Numbered from the stretch's first letter, positions 1-8,505 are shown. The stretch is DNA of 64,000 bases from an uncultured Collinsella sp. (GCA_958421275.1 CATZLI010000005.1:124001-188000), one strand, 5' to 3'. Made by a program: numbers and translations. Notes: generated from the sequence alone by a model not told the origin.

Positions 1-196
1 CACGGGCGGCAGCACCATTGGCAGGGGCAATCGTCGCGCCGTCGAACTCGGCAATCTTGAGCAGGTACTCACGAGTCCACAGCTTGCCCTCGAGTTTGCG
101 GAACTTTTTGACGGCCTTGTCGACTTTAGCGGCCTTGACGCCCTTGGCGGCCTTTGCCACGGCGGCCTTGGCCTTCTTATCGAGTTTCTTTCCCAT
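1..196 (-). CDS. Lysine/alanine-rich hypothetical protein (partial, N-terminus only)
   Basis: The minus strand opens with ATG at 196 and stays open to the window edge, giving the first 65 residues of a protein that continues outside. It begins MGKKLDKKAKAAVAKAAKG and is dominated by Lys and Ala for about 30 residues, followed by an ordinary segment (KLEGKLWTREYLLKIAEFDG). The Lys/Ala tract resembles histone H1-like or nucleic-acid-binding tails, but the family cannot be told from this fragment. It is divergent from the T-box and pheS transcript, so the roughly 140 bases from 197 to 334 should hold both promoters. The + strand reading of the same bases (hydrophobic, ending at a stop near 209) is a shadow. 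Confidence 0.6.
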   Translation of the reverse strand, partial: MGKKLDKKAKAAVAKAAKGVKAAKVDKAVKKFRKLEGKLWTREYLLKIAEFDGATIAPANGAAAR

Positions 197-334
197 ACCG
201 TATCCTTAATCTCGCAGGCCGAGCACCGCAGGCGGATGCACGGCCACTTTTCACAGCTACTTGCCTTGTACCCAGCGCGAACAAAACGGAACGCGGCGAT
301 GCGCTCGCGAAATGTGTTATCCTATAGCCCAATG

Positions 335-614
335 CGTTGACGGAGAGGGTTTTGCCCGCCGCGTCGCCGGCAAGAGAGGGAAGGTCATGGGCTGCAAGCC
401 TTCCTGCGGTGGCAAGGGCCAAGCGTTCACTCCCGAGCAGCGACCTCAACGGGCACGCGGCCAGTGGCAGCAAAGCCTCAGTAGGGAAGCCGTGAGCCTC
501 GCGACAAGAGGCGCAGAGTGGGCGCGGCGGGCCAGACATCCGCCGGGTCAAACAAGGTGGTACCGCGGAATTTAACCGTCCTTGGGCAATGCACATGCCC
601 GAGGGCGGTTTTTT
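335..614 (+). promoter_or_regulatory. T-box riboswitch leader, predicted tRNA-Phe specific
   Basis: The T-box core AACAAGGTGGTACCGCGG lies at 551-568 and is followed by an intrinsic terminator at 576-615, the standard terminator/antiterminator arrangement. Upstream, CGTTGACGG (335-343) can pair with CCTCAACG near 446-453 to close Stem I. TTC followed by A at 426-429 is a good candidate Phe specifier, agreeing with the downstream pheS-pheT genes. Uncharged tRNA-Phe should bind the specifier and the T-box bulge, favour the antiterminator and allow transcription into pheS. The leader is about 280 nt. The Stem I fold is my reading by eye; the T-box consensus itself is unambiguous. Confidence 0.93.
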
Positions 615-615
615 G
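576..615 (+). terminator. T-box regulated intrinsic terminator before pheS
   Basis: CCGTCCTTGGGCA pairs with TGCCCGAGGGCGG across the loop ATGCACA, with only G-U wobble deviations, and is followed by a T run. It overlaps the 3' side of the T-box sequence, so it is exclusive with the antiterminator. Confidence 0.85.
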
Positions 616-699
616 TTACCGAACCGGGCCGCGCATCCGCAGCATCGGGCGGCGTCAGCCGTCCCGGGGTGCGGATGCGCGAGAGACGAAAGGGAAGAC

Positions 700-1776
700 A
701 TGAGTCTGATTGATGATCTGGTCAAACTCGAGGAAGAGGCCAAGGAGCTCGTCACTAGCGCCGACGACGCCGCAAAGCTCGAGGCCGCGCGCGTTGAGCT
801 GCTCGGCCGCAAGGGCCGCATCACCGGCCTGATGCGCATGATGGGCAAGCTCGCCCCCGAGGACCGTCCCGTGATGGGCAAGCGCGCCAACGAGATGCGC
901 CAGCTGATCGAGGGCATGCTCGACGAGCGCACCACCGAGATGAAGGCCGCCGCCCTCAAGCATGCACTCGAGCACGAGGCCGTCGACATCACGCTGCCGG
1001 GCATCCGTCCGCAGATCGGTCACCAGCACCTGATCAAGCAGATCATCGAGGAGGCCGAGGATATCTTCTGCGGTATCGGCTACACCGTCGAGTCCGGCCC
1101 CATGGTCGATACCTCCTACTACAACTTCACCGCGCTCAACGCGCCCATGGATCACCCGAGCCGCTCGGCTCGCGACACGTTCTATGTGGTCGACAACAAC
1201 CCCGGCAGCGTCGCGCACCCCGAGGCTCACGCCCACGGCGAGTCCGACGTGCTGCTGCGCACCCAGACCTCGGGCGTGCAGATCCACACCATGGAGTCGC
1301 AAAAGCCGCCCATCTACATGATCTGCCCGGGCACCGTCTATCGTCCCGACACGGCCGACGCCTGCCACCTGCCGCAGTTCAACCAGATCGAGGGCCTGGT
1401 CGTCGACGAGGGCATCACCTTTGGCGATCTTAAGGGCACGCTCGACTACTTTGTTAAATGCATGTTTGGCGAGGATCGCAAGACGCGTTACCGCCCGCAC
1501 TTCTTCCCCTTCACCGAGCCTTCCTGCGAGGTGGACGTGAGCTGCCACGTGTGCGGCGGCAAGGGCTGCAACTTCTGCAAGCACAGCGGCTGGATCGAGA
1601 TCCTGGGCTGCGGCATGGTCGACCCCAACGTCCTGATCAACTGCGGCATCGACCCCGAGAAGTACACCGGCTTCGCCTTTGGTATTGGTGCCGAGCGCGT
1701 CGCTGCCCTGCGCTACGACCTGCCCGACCTCAGAACGCTCATGACTGGCGATATGCGCTTCTTGAATCAGTTCTAG
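700..1776 (+). CDS. pheS: Phenylalanyl-tRNA synthetase alpha subunit
   Basis: Catalytic alpha chain of the alpha2-beta2 PheRS, which charges tRNA-Phe in the cytoplasm. The start MSLIDDLVKLEEEAKEL at 700 is preceded by AAAGGGA; a longer upstream frame runs into the T-box and is rejected. The 358-residue length is normal. Residues 1-90 are the helical coiled-coil arm that contacts tRNA. The class II core follows, with motif 2 around FFPFTEPSCEVDV (about 267-279) and motif 3 FGIGAERVAALRYDLPDLR near 327. A four-Cys cluster (C282, C285, C290, C293 in CHVCGGKGCNFC) matches the insert seen in many Gram-positive PheS proteins. It is followed by pheT 184 bases downstream, with a hairpin element between them, and is controlled by the T-box leader. 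Confidence 0.97.
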   Translation: MSLIDDLVKLEEEAKELVTSADDAAKLEAARVELLGRKGRITGLMRMMGKLAPEDRPVMGKRANEMRQLIEGMLDERTTEMKAAALKHALEHEAVDITLPGIRPQIGHQHLIKQIIEEAEDIFCGIGYTVESGPMVDTSYYNFTALNAPMDHPSRSARDTFYVVDNNPGSVAHPEAHAHGESDVLLRTQTSGVQIHTMESQKPPIYMICPGTVYRPDTADACHLPQFNQIEGLVVDEGITFGDLKGTLDYFVKCMFGEDRKTRYRPHFFPFTEPSCEVDVSCHVCGGKGCNFCKHSGWIEILGCGMVDPNVLINCGIDPEKYTGFAFGIGAERVAALRYDLPDLRTLMTGDMRFLNQF

Positions 1777-1777
1777 G

Positions 1778-1880
1778 CTGCGGCTTGCCCAAGCACGGCA
1801 CCTCGGCGCTCATTCGTCGCTTGCGTACCAAAGTACGCGGCGCTCCTCTTTCGGGCCGATCTGCCGCACTTGGACAACCC
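1778..1880. repeat. Long imperfect hairpin between pheS and pheT (GCGTAC-type element, copy 1)
   Basis: The left arm CTTGCCCAAGCACGGCACC (from 1784) pairs imperfectly with a right arm ending near 1877 (GCCGCACTTGGACAA). The centre is GCGTACCAAAGTACGC at 1823-1838, flanked by TCGTCGCTT and CTCCTCTTTC. The same centre and flanks recur at 53575-53615 with unrelated outer arms, so this is a dispersed family. It has no T tract, so a terminator role is doubtful; it may affect pheS-pheT read-through or RNA processing. Confidence 0.7.
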
Positions 1881-1960
1881 TCGCTTTGTAAGGAATGTTC
1901 ACAAAGTTGAAGTTTCCACCTGCATCTCTTCGTAGGCTTTCAGTATGAAAGGAGAGCTAG

Positions 1961-4414
1961 ATGCGTGTTTCTTACGACTGGCTCAAGACCATGATCGATA
2001 TTCCGGAGGATCCCAAGACCCTTTCGGACGAATATATCCGTACCGGCACCGAGGTCGAGGCGATCGACACCGTGGGCGAGTCCTTCGACCACGTGGTGAC
2101 CGCCAAGGTGCTCACCAAGACCCCGCACCCCGATAGCGACCATATGTATGTGTGCTCGGTCGACGTGGGCGACAAGAATCTCGACGCCGACGGCAACCTC
2201 GCTCCGCTGCAGATCGTCTGCGGCGCGCAGAACTTTGAGGCCGGCGACCACATCGTCACGGCCATGATCGGCGCAGTTCTGCCCGGCGACGTCAAGATCA
2301 AGAAGAGCAAGCTTCGCGGCGTCGTGTCCATGGGCATGAACTGCTCCGCGCGCGAGCTCGGTCTGGGCGGCGACCACTCCGGCATTATGATCCTGCCCGA
2401 GGATACGCCCTGCGGCATGCCGTTTGCCGAGTATGTGGGCTCGAGCGACACCGTGCTCGACTGCGAGATTACGCCCAACCGCCCCGACTGCCTGTCCATG
2501 ATCGGCATGGCCCGCGAGACCGGCGCCATCTTCGACCGCGATTTCCACGTTGAGCTGCCTGCCATCAAGGCCGAGACCGGCCGCGCGACCGACGACGAGC
2601 TTTCCGTCGAGATTGCCGACGAGGGCCTGTGCGACCGCTACGTTGCCCGCATCGTGCGCAACGTCAAGGTCGGCCCGTCGCCCGACTGGATGGTCAAGCG
2701 CCTTAACGCCTTGGGCGTGCGCCCGCACAACAACATTGTCGACATCACCAACTATGTAATGATGCTCACCGGTCAGCCGCTGCACGCCTTTGACCTGGAC
2801 ACCTTTGCCGAGCGCGATGGCCACCGTCGTGTGGTGGTTCGCGCCGCCCAGCAGGACGAGAAGTTCACGACGCTCGACGGCGAGGAGCGCGTGCTCGACG
2901 CCGGCATGGGCCTTATCACCGACGGCGAGCGTCCCGTGGCGCTGGCCGGCGTTATGGGTGGCATGGATTCCGAGATTGAGGACGACACCGTCGACGTGAT
3001 GGTCGAGAGCGCCTGCTTCAACGCCGGCCGCACCTCGCACACCAGCCGCGACCTTTCGCTGATCTCCGACGCCTCCATCCGCTTTGAGCGCCAGGTCGAC
3101 GAGACCGGCTGCGTGGACGTCGCCAATGTGACGTGCGCGCTCATCGAACAGATCGCCGGCGGCGAGGTTGCTCCCGGCTACGTCGACGTGTTCCCCGCGC
3201 CCAAGACCATCGACAGCATTAAGCTGCGCCTGGCCCGCGTACACGCCATCTGCGGTGCCGACATCGAGCCCGACTTTATCGAGCGTTCGCTCACCCGCCT
3301 GGGCTGCACCGTCGAGCGCGATGGCGAGGACTTTATGGTCACGCCGCCGAGCTTCCGTCCCGACCTGCCGCGTGAGATCGACCTGATCGAGGAGGTCCTG
3401 CGCCTGTGGGGCATGGGCCGCGTGACGGCGACCATCCCGGCTGCCAAGAACCACATCGGCGGCCTGACCCGCGAGCAGAAGCTTACCCGCAAGGTCGGCG
3501 AGATCCTGCGCGCCTGTGGCCTCAACGAGACCACGACCTTTGGCTTTGCCGCCCCGGGCGACCTGGAGAAGATTGGCATGTCCACCGAGGGCCGCGGCTG
3601 CCCCGTGGTTCTCATGAACCCGCTGGTGGCCGAGCAGACCGAGATGCGTCGTTCGCTGCTGCCGGGCCTGCTGCAGTCCGTGGCCTACAACGAGGCGCAC
3701 GGTACGCCCAACGTGCACCTGTACGAGGTCGGCAGCCTGTTCCACGGTCGCGAGAACGCCAGCCTGCCCAAGGAGACCAAGTCCGTGGCGGGTGTGCTCT
3801 CGGGCCAGTGGAGCGAGCAGTCCTGGAACATGAAGTACCGCAAGCTGCGCTTCTTCTTTGGCAAGGGCATCGTCGAGGAGCTGCTTGCCCAGCTGCGCAT
3901 CGAGAAGGTTCGCTTCCGTCCCGTCGAGGGCGAGAGCTATGCCTTCCTGCAGCCGGGTCGTGCTGCCGAGGTGCTCTCGGGCGGTACTGTGCTGGGCTGG
4001 GTTGGCGAGATCCACCCCGAGGCACGCGAGGCTATGGGCATTGACGAGGTCGTCGTTGCCTTTGAGCTCGACCTGGACAAGCTGATCAAGGGCGCCCGCA
4101 ACCAGGAGAACTACCGTGAGTTCTCGCAGTACCCGGCCGTTGAGCACGACCTTGCTATCGTGGTCGACAACACTGTGACCTGCGAGGATCTTGAGCGTCG
4201 TATTACGAGCGCCGGCGGCAAACTGCTCGAGGGCGTGCGCCTGTTCGATGTCTACCGCGATCCGGTCCGTATCGGCAAGGGCAAGAAGTCCATGGCCTTT
4301 GCGCTTACGTATCGCTCCGACGACCACACGCTTACCAGCGAAGAGGTCGAAAAGGCGCACCAGAAGATTGTTACCAAGGTGTGCAAGGGCGTAAACGGCG
4401 AGGTCCGCGGCTAG
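1961..4414 (+). CDS. pheT: Phenylalanyl-tRNA synthetase beta subunit
   Basis: Beta chain of PheRS, carrying the editing site and tRNA-binding modules. The 817-residue product begins MRVSYDWLKTMIDIPED after GAAAGGAGAG (1947-1956). Domains in order: an EMAPII-like tRNA-binding domain around residues 40-165 (DHVVTAKVLTKTPHPDSDH), the B3/B4 editing region (about 210-400, including TPNRPDCLSMIGMARE just before it), B5, the catalytic-like core (VVLMNPLVAEQTEMRRSLLP), and a C-terminal FDX-ACB domain (YPAVEHDLAIVVDNTVTCEDL, about 725-817). It is presumably cotranscribed with pheS under T-box control. The large antisense frame over it is a composition shadow. Confidence 0.97.
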   Translation: MRVSYDWLKTMIDIPEDPKTLSDEYIRTGTEVEAIDTVGESFDHVVTAKVLTKTPHPDSDHMYVCSVDVGDKNLDADGNLAPLQIVCGAQNFEAGDHIVTAMIGAVLPGDVKIKKSKLRGVVSMGMNCSARELGLGGDHSGIMILPEDTPCGMPFAEYVGSSDTVLDCEITPNRPDCLSMIGMARETGAIFDRDFHVELPAIKAETGRATDDELSVEIADEGLCDRYVARIVRNVKVGPSPDWMVKRLNALGVRPHNNIVDITNYVMMLTGQPLHAFDLDTFAERDGHRRVVVRAAQQDEKFTTLDGEERVLDAGMGLITDGERPVALAGVMGGMDSEIEDDTVDVMVESACFNAGRTSHTSRDLSLISDASIRFERQVDETGCVDVANVTCALIEQIAGGEVAPGYVDVFPAPKTIDSIKLRLARVHAICGADIEPDFIERSLTRLGCTVERDGEDFMVTPPSFRPDLPREIDLIEEVLRLWGMGRVTATIPAAKNHIGGLTREQKLTRKVGEILRACGLNETTTFGFAAPGDLEKIGMSTEGRGCPVVLMNPLVAEQTEMRRSLLPGLLQSVAYNEAHGTPNVHLYEVGSLFHGRENASLPKETKSVAGVLSGQWSEQSWNMKYRKLRFFFGKGIVEELLAQLRIEKVRFRPVEGESYAFLQPGRAAEVLSGGTVLGWVGEIHPEAREAMGIDEVVVAFELDLDKLIKGARNQENYREFSQYPAVEHDLAIVVDNTVTCEDLERRITSAGGKLLEGVRLFDVYRDPVRIGKGKKSMAFALTYRSDDHTLTSEEVEKAHQKIVTKVCKGVNGEVRG

Positions 4415-4535
4415 GTCCTGCGCCGGATATAGGCCGGCGTCGGCTGCCGCCGAGTCTTACGTGACTGCTGTTTTCGGTATAAGGCACCGTTGAGCCTGCA
4501 TATATGACACGCGCATTACATAACGGCGTGCTGCT

Positions 4536-4602
4536 TTGTCGGCAGTGCGCCGTTTTGCTATGATAGCCCGCGTCGTGTTACGAATCTGACATTACGTAAC
4601 AC
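4536..4602 (+). promoter_or_regulatory. Promoter with NikR-type operator for the nickel transporter operon
   Basis: A -35 TTGTCG at 4536-4541 and a -10 TATGAT at 4559-4564 are separated by 17 bases. Just downstream, GTGTTAC (4575-4581), 14 bases, then GTAACAC (4596-4602) form a perfect inverted repeat whose arms extend to eight bases (GTGTTACG/CGTAACAC). The 7-14-7 arrangement is, from memory, one of the described NikR operator classes. Placed over the expected transcription start, it would repress the operon when nickel is sufficient. Confidence 0.8.
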
Positions 4603-4659
4603 TGGAAAGGTGATTCAAACGGCGTTGCAATTCCGTGCGCCGATAACCGGGAGGCGTGC

Positions 4660-5745
4660 ATGCACATTCCAGATAATTATCTGTCCCCGCAGACCGATGC
4701 CGTCATGGCAGTGGCGATGGTGCCCGTTTGGGTTCACTGCATCAAGAAAGTGCGCGCCACGCTCGATCGCGAGCACATGGCTTTCCTGGGCATCTGCGCC
4801 GCGTTCTCCTTCTTGCTCATGATGTTCAACGTGCCGTTGCCCGGCGGCACCACGGGTCACGCCGTCGGCGGCGCGCTCATCGCGCTGCTGCTGGGTCCCG
4901 AGGCCGCGGCCATTGCGGTTTCGGTCGCGCTGGCACTGCAGGCGCTGCTGTTTGGCGACGGCGGCATCCTGTCCTTTGGCGCCAACTGCTTTAACATGGC
5001 CTTCGTGTTGCCGTTTGCCGCTGCTATCGTGTTCCGTGCGCTCAACAGCCGTTTGCACGACAAGAGCTGGGGCACCTCGGTTTCGGCCATCGTAAGCGGC
5101 TGGGTCGGCCTGTGCCTGGCGGCCCTTTGCGCGGCAATCGAGTTCGGTATTCAGCCGATGCTCTTCACCAACGCTTCGGGCGCTCCGCTGTACTGCCCCT
5201 TCCCGCTGTCCGTGGCTATTCCGGCCATGTTGATCCCGCATATGCTGGTTGCCGGCGTGGTCGAGGGCGTGGCGACTGCCGCGATCTACGGCTTTATCAA
5301 GAAGACGGCGCCGAGCGTTATCGTCGGGCCCGAGGCCGTCGATGGCCAGCTTACTGCCGAGGGCGCTGCTGCCAAGAAGACCTCGCTGGTCCCCACGCTC
5401 ATCTTGGTTGCCGTGCTTGTCGTGGCTACGCCGCTCGGCTTGCTTGCCACAGGTGACGCATGGGGCGAGTGGGACGCCGAGGGCGCCGCGACCACCGTTC
5501 AGGAGGTTGGTGACGACAGCCTGCAAGCTTCGGTCGGCCTTGATACCCCGACCTTTGCCGACGCTCTGCCTACGGGTGATTACCTGCAGGCCTATTCCGA
5601 GGAGCAGGGTCTTGGCTTTGCCGGTCAGGCTGCCATGTATATCCTGTCCGGCGTGATTGGCGTGGCGGTGCTCACCATCGCATTCCGTCTGATCTCGCTG
5701 ACGGTTAAGGAAAGCGGTGCTCATGGCAATAGCCGAGCTGCCTAG
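4660..5745 (+). CDS. nikMN: ECF-type nickel transporter substrate-binding membrane subunit, NikM-NikN fusion (CbiM family)
   Basis: Integral membrane metal-specificity component of a CbiMNQO/NikMNQO transporter. The product begins MHIPDNYLSP; the N-terminal Met-His-X-Pro of this family supplies metal ligands. Several membrane helices follow (for example residues 43-65, 70-95, 105-125), with the family motif GGTTGHAVGGALIALLLGP. At 361 residues it is longer than CbiM alone; the tail after about residue 245 has one membrane segment, a loop with PTFADALPTGDYLQAYSEEQG and a final helix, as in NikM proteins fused to a NikN/PDGLE-like segment. The 23-base overlap with nikQ suggests coupling. Nickel rather than cobalt is inferred from the NikR-type operator and the absence of a cobalamin riboswitch. 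Confidence 0.88.
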   Translation: MHIPDNYLSPQTDAVMAVAMVPVWVHCIKKVRATLDREHMAFLGICAAFSFLLMMFNVPLPGGTTGHAVGGALIALLLGPEAAAIAVSVALALQALLFGDGGILSFGANCFNMAFVLPFAAAIVFRALNSRLHDKSWGTSVSAIVSGWVGLCLAALCAAIEFGIQPMLFTNASGAPLYCPFPLSVAIPAMLIPHMLVAGVVEGVATAAIYGFIKKTAPSVIVGPEAVDGQLTAEGAAAKKTSLVPTLILVAVLVVATPLGLLATGDAWGEWDAEGAATTVQEVGDDSLQASVGLDTPTFADALPTGDYLQAYSEEQGLGFAGQAAMYILSGVIGVAVLTIAFRLISLTVKESGAHGNSRAA

Positions 5746-6559
5746 CTGGCTTGCGGTCGAGCAGCGTTACGAGCCCGTGGGGGCTCGGCATCGTGTGATG
5801 CAAAAGAACGTCCTGCACCTGGCGAGCCTGCTTGAGCGGGTTCGCCTGGGTGGGGGCGCGCACGAGGGCGGGTCGATGGTCGACCGCGCCCTTTCTTGCG
5901 TTTCGGCTCCGGTGCGCCTGGTGGGGATGTTCGTCTGCGTTCTATGCGTGTGTCTGACGCAGAGCCCGCTGTACCTCATGTTGATGGCGGCTATCGCGCT
6001 GGTGCTGGTCGCGGTGCGCCCCGCACGCGGGCTGCGTGCGACCATTGTACCGGCGCTCGGCGCCACGGGGCTCGCAGTGGTTCTGGCGCTGCCTGCCCTG
6101 CTGCTGGGCGCTTCCGCTACGGGCGCCATGCTCAAAATTGCGCTCAAGACGTTCATTAACGTGTCGCTCGTGCTGGGCGTTTCGTGGACACTCACCTGGA
6201 GCCGCATGTCGGCGGCGCTCAAGACGCTACATCTGCCCGACGAGGTCATCTTTACGTTTGATATGGCGCTCAAGCACATCGAGGTGCTGGGTCGCACGGC
6301 GCACAATCTGTGCGAATCGGTCATGCTGCGCAGCGTTGGCCGTGCGCCTGAGGGATTTTCGCGTACCGATTCGATCGCGGGTATCATGGGCATGACCTTT
6401 ATCAAGGCGATGGAATGCAGCCGCGCGATGGACGAGGCTATGCTTTGCCGCGGCTTTGCCGGTGCGTATCCGGCGCCCGCGCGCGCCGGGTTTGGCTGGC
6501 GCGATGCCGTTTACGCAGCCGTTGTGGTTCTGCTCGCCGTGTTGTGCGCAGTGCTGTAG
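5723..6559 (+). CDS. nikQ: ECF transporter transmembrane subunit NikQ/CbiQ
   Basis: Transmembrane T-component linking the substrate-binding subunit to the ATPase. The ATG at 5723 has AAGGAAAG about nine bases upstream; a GTG two codons earlier is too close to that site. The 278 residues include four to five hydrophobic segments (VRLVGMFVCVLCVCLTQSPLYLMLM, the LRATIVPALGATGLAVVLALPALLLG region, VSLVLGVSWTLTW, and the C-terminal AVYAAVVVLLAVLCAVL). The coupling-helix region near residues 200-240 has AMDEAMLCRGFAG, matching the A-x-x-x-R-G motif of CbiQ proteins. It lies between nikMN and nikO. Confidence 0.9.
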   Translation: MAIAELPSWLAVEQRYEPVGARHRVMQKNVLHLASLLERVRLGGGAHEGGSMVDRALSCVSAPVRLVGMFVCVLCVCLTQSPLYLMLMAAIALVLVAVRPARGLRATIVPALGATGLAVVLALPALLLGASATGAMLKIALKTFINVSLVLGVSWTLTWSRMSAALKTLHLPDEVIFTFDMALKHIEVLGRTAHNLCESVMLRSVGRAPEGFSRTDSIAGIMGMTFIKAMECSRAMDEAMLCRGFAGAYPAPARAGFGWRDAVYAAVVVLLAVLCAVL

Positions 6560-6603
6560 CGCGGGCGGTCGAGCCGTCGATGTGGATAGGGAAGGGCGAC
6601 GTT

Positions 6604-7374
6604 TTGGCAAACGATACAAATGGTGCGATGGGCGCGAGCGGTGTTACCGGCGCCGAGGCCACACCGCTCATCGAGTTTCGCGACGTAGTGTTCTCCTATG
6701 CGGGTCATACGGTGGTCGATGGCGTTTCGCTGCAGGTCGATCGTGGTGAACTCGTTGCCCTGCTCGGTCCCAACGGTTGTGGCAAGACGACGATCATGCG
6801 CCTTATTAACGGCCTTGAGCTCGCGGACGCAGGGGCATACCTGTTTGACGGGCACGTGATCGATGCGGCGTTTCTAAAGGATTCCGCGGCCGCTCAGCGT
6901 TTTCATCAGCGCGTAGGTTTTGTGTTCCAGAATGCCGATGCTCAGCTGTTCTGCGCTACGGTGGGCGAGGAAGTTGCTTTTGGTCCCGCGCAGATGGGGC
7001 TGCCGGCAGACGAGCTCGAGCGCCGCGTGCGCGATGCCATGGGGCTGTTTCAGGTTGTCGACCTTGCCGATGCCTCTCCCTATCAGCTCTCGGGCGGGCA
7101 AAAGAAACGCGTTGCGCTGGCTGCGGTGGTGTCGATGAACCCGGATATCTTGGTCCTCGACGAGCCTACCAATGGACTCGACGAGGATTCATGCGACATC
7201 GTGGTCAACTTCTTGCTGGCCTACGTCGCGGCGGGTAAGACGGTCTTGATGAGCACGCATCACCAGGATTTGGTGCGACGCCTGGGTGCCCGTGCAATCT
7301 ATATCGATCGATATCACCATGTGGTCGAGGCACCTTCGCCGTCGTATGGAACCGAAAGCGGTGCTACGGACTAG
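6604..7374 (+). CDS. nikO: ECF transporter ATP-binding protein NikO/CbiO
   Basis: ATPase that powers metal uptake. Walker A GPNGCGKTT is at about residues 55-63, the signature LSGGQKKR at about 162, and Walker B ILVLDEPT at about 182, followed by a switch His (STHHQD). The start is uncertain: TTG at 6604 has GGGAAGGG eight bases upstream and gives a 256-residue protein; ATG at 6580 has no good RBS. The residues before IEFRDVVFSYAGH are low complexity (NDTNGAMGASGVTGAEA). It is the last gene of the nickel operon, and the gap of about 80 bases to the next gene has no obvious terminator. Confidence 0.92.
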   Translation: MANDTNGAMGASGVTGAEATPLIEFRDVVFSYAGHTVVDGVSLQVDRGELVALLGPNGCGKTTIMRLINGLELADAGAYLFDGHVIDAAFLKDSAAAQRFHQRVGFVFQNADAQLFCATVGEEVAFGPAQMGLPADELERRVRDAMGLFQVVDLADASPYQLSGGQKKRVALAAVVSMNPDILVLDEPTNGLDEDSCDIVVNFLLAYVAAGKTVLMSTHHQDLVRRLGARAIYIDRYHHVVEAPSPSYGTESGATD

Positions 7375-7453
7375 TTGCTGCGTAGAGCGTGCGTAGCCGC
7401 CCGCGCGGCTTTGCCGTGATGGTATAGTTATCCAGGTTTTTATGGGGGTGGGT

Positions 7454-8302
7454 ATGCCAAGCTGGAACATTCATATCGCTCAGACGGAGCGTTTGCTGGA
7501 GCGCACCGGTGCGCTTGCCAATAGCGTGCGCGACCGCAATGCCTTTTTGTTTGGCTGCGTGGTTCCGGATATCTTCGTGGGCTATATGGTCCCTGGCATC
7601 GCCGATCCCATTCCGTACCGCATTACGCACTTTGCCAAGCCTGAGCCCATCCCTAAGCCTCGTGAGCATGAGTTCTGGGATACCTATGTGGCACCGTTGC
7701 TTAAAAGTTCGCCCATCGGTGCGCCGGCCGCGGCGACCTCGATTATCGAGGAACGCGAGCGGCTGAACCGCGTGCACTATCCCCAGCGCTACAAGGATGC
7801 CGAGCCGGTTGCCGGTCCCGGCGCCTGTGAGTTCTCGCTTGCGTCCGAAGATGTGGCACAGTCGTTGCTCGATTTGACACTTGGTGTCTGGTCGCATCTG
7901 GTGGCCGATACCGTATGGAATACGCGCGTGAATCAGTACCTGGAGGCGCACGGCGGCAAGCCGTGCGAGGAGTTCCGCATTAAAAAGCAAGGCGACTTTG
8001 ACTGGTTTGGCAAGACGCTGGGCATTGTTTCCATCCCGCGTGCGACCGATCGCCTGTATACCGCTGCGACGCGTTTTGGGCAGTATCCCATCCATAAAGA
8101 ATATGTGCTCAAGACCATCGGCGTCATGCACGAGATTGTACGCGAAAACCCCGGTGAGCCCGACCATCCGCCATACCGCCTGCTAACCGAGGAGTTTTTC
8201 GACGCAACGTTTACCGAGGTTATCGAGCTGACCGAGGCGGGATTTGCGACTCGCGTTGCTGCTTCTGGCGTTCCCGCAGTCCCCCTGATTGCTAGCTGCT
8301 AG
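7454..8302 (+). CDS. Zinc-dependent phospholipase C-like protein
   Basis: The 282-residue product resembles bacterial zinc-dependent phospholipase C family proteins by its N-terminus MPSWNIHIAQTERLL and by His/Asp positions spread through the chain (FLFGCVVPDIFVGYM, RITHFAKPEP, LTLGVWSHLVADTVWNTRVN). It has no signal peptide, so it is probably cytoplasmic despite the family name; the substrate is unknown. The start at 7454 is preferred because GGGGGTGGG sits just upstream; an in-frame ATG at 7442 lies within that site. It stands between the nickel operon and convergent minus-strand sequence, and its stop overlaps the stop of a degraded minus-strand reading frame. Confidence 0.65.
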   Translation: MPSWNIHIAQTERLLERTGALANSVRDRNAFLFGCVVPDIFVGYMVPGIADPIPYRITHFAKPEPIPKPREHEFWDTYVAPLLKSSPIGAPAAATSIIEERERLNRVHYPQRYKDAEPVAGPGACEFSLASEDVAQSLLDLTLGVWSHLVADTVWNTRVNQYLEAHGGKPCEEFRIKKQGDFDWFGKTLGIVSIPRATDRLYTAATRFGQYPIHKEYVLKTIGVMHEIVRENPGEPDHPPYRLLTEEFFDATFTEVIELTEAGFATRVAASGVPAVPLIASC

Positions 8303-8403
8303 CCGGCCGGCTTAACGGTGAACAGTTCATCCCAATTGACCAACAGCTCCCGTCGCAGGGCATCTTCGGTGGTACGCTCGGCATCGGAAAGGTTCGCGAC
8401 TGA
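8299..8403 (-). pseudogene. Possible C-terminal gene remnant
   Basis: On the minus strand a 34-codon frame ending in TAG (8299-8301) reads like real protein (NLSDAERTTEDALRRELLV, then NWDELFTVKPAG), with protein-like composition. It is closed upstream by a TGA and has no start codon. This looks like the tail of a decayed gene, but chance cannot be excluded and I cannot name a family. Confidence 0.3.
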
Positions 8404-8439
8404 TCACAAATCGATGAAGCGGCATATGAAGTAGGTCCT

Positions 8440-8477
8440 AAAAAAGGGCCCGGAAGGCAAAGCCTTCCGGGCCCTTT
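8440..8477 (-). terminator. Intrinsic terminator of pyk (bidirectional shape)
   Basis: GGGCCCGGAAGGC (8446-8458), loop AAA, then GCCTTCCGGGCCC (8462-8474) is a perfect 13-bp stem. A run of A on its left gives the U tract for minus-strand transcripts; TTT on its right gives a weaker tract for + strand transcripts. Confidence 0.9.
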
Positions 8478-8505
8478 GCAATGCAAGTGTGCTTGCAAGT
8501 GCGAT

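Noticed and set aside
1940..4360. 806-codon open frame antisense to pheT
   Set aside because: Composition shadow of a high-GC gene; pheT has full family motifs and an RBS, the antisense frame does not.
4415..4659. Cobalamin riboswitch upstream of the CbiM-family gene
   Set aside because: No B12-box consensus; a NikR-type palindrome explains control better.
7442..7453. Earlier ATG start for the phospholipase-like gene
   Set aside because: It lies within the likely RBS, and the family usually begins at MPSW.
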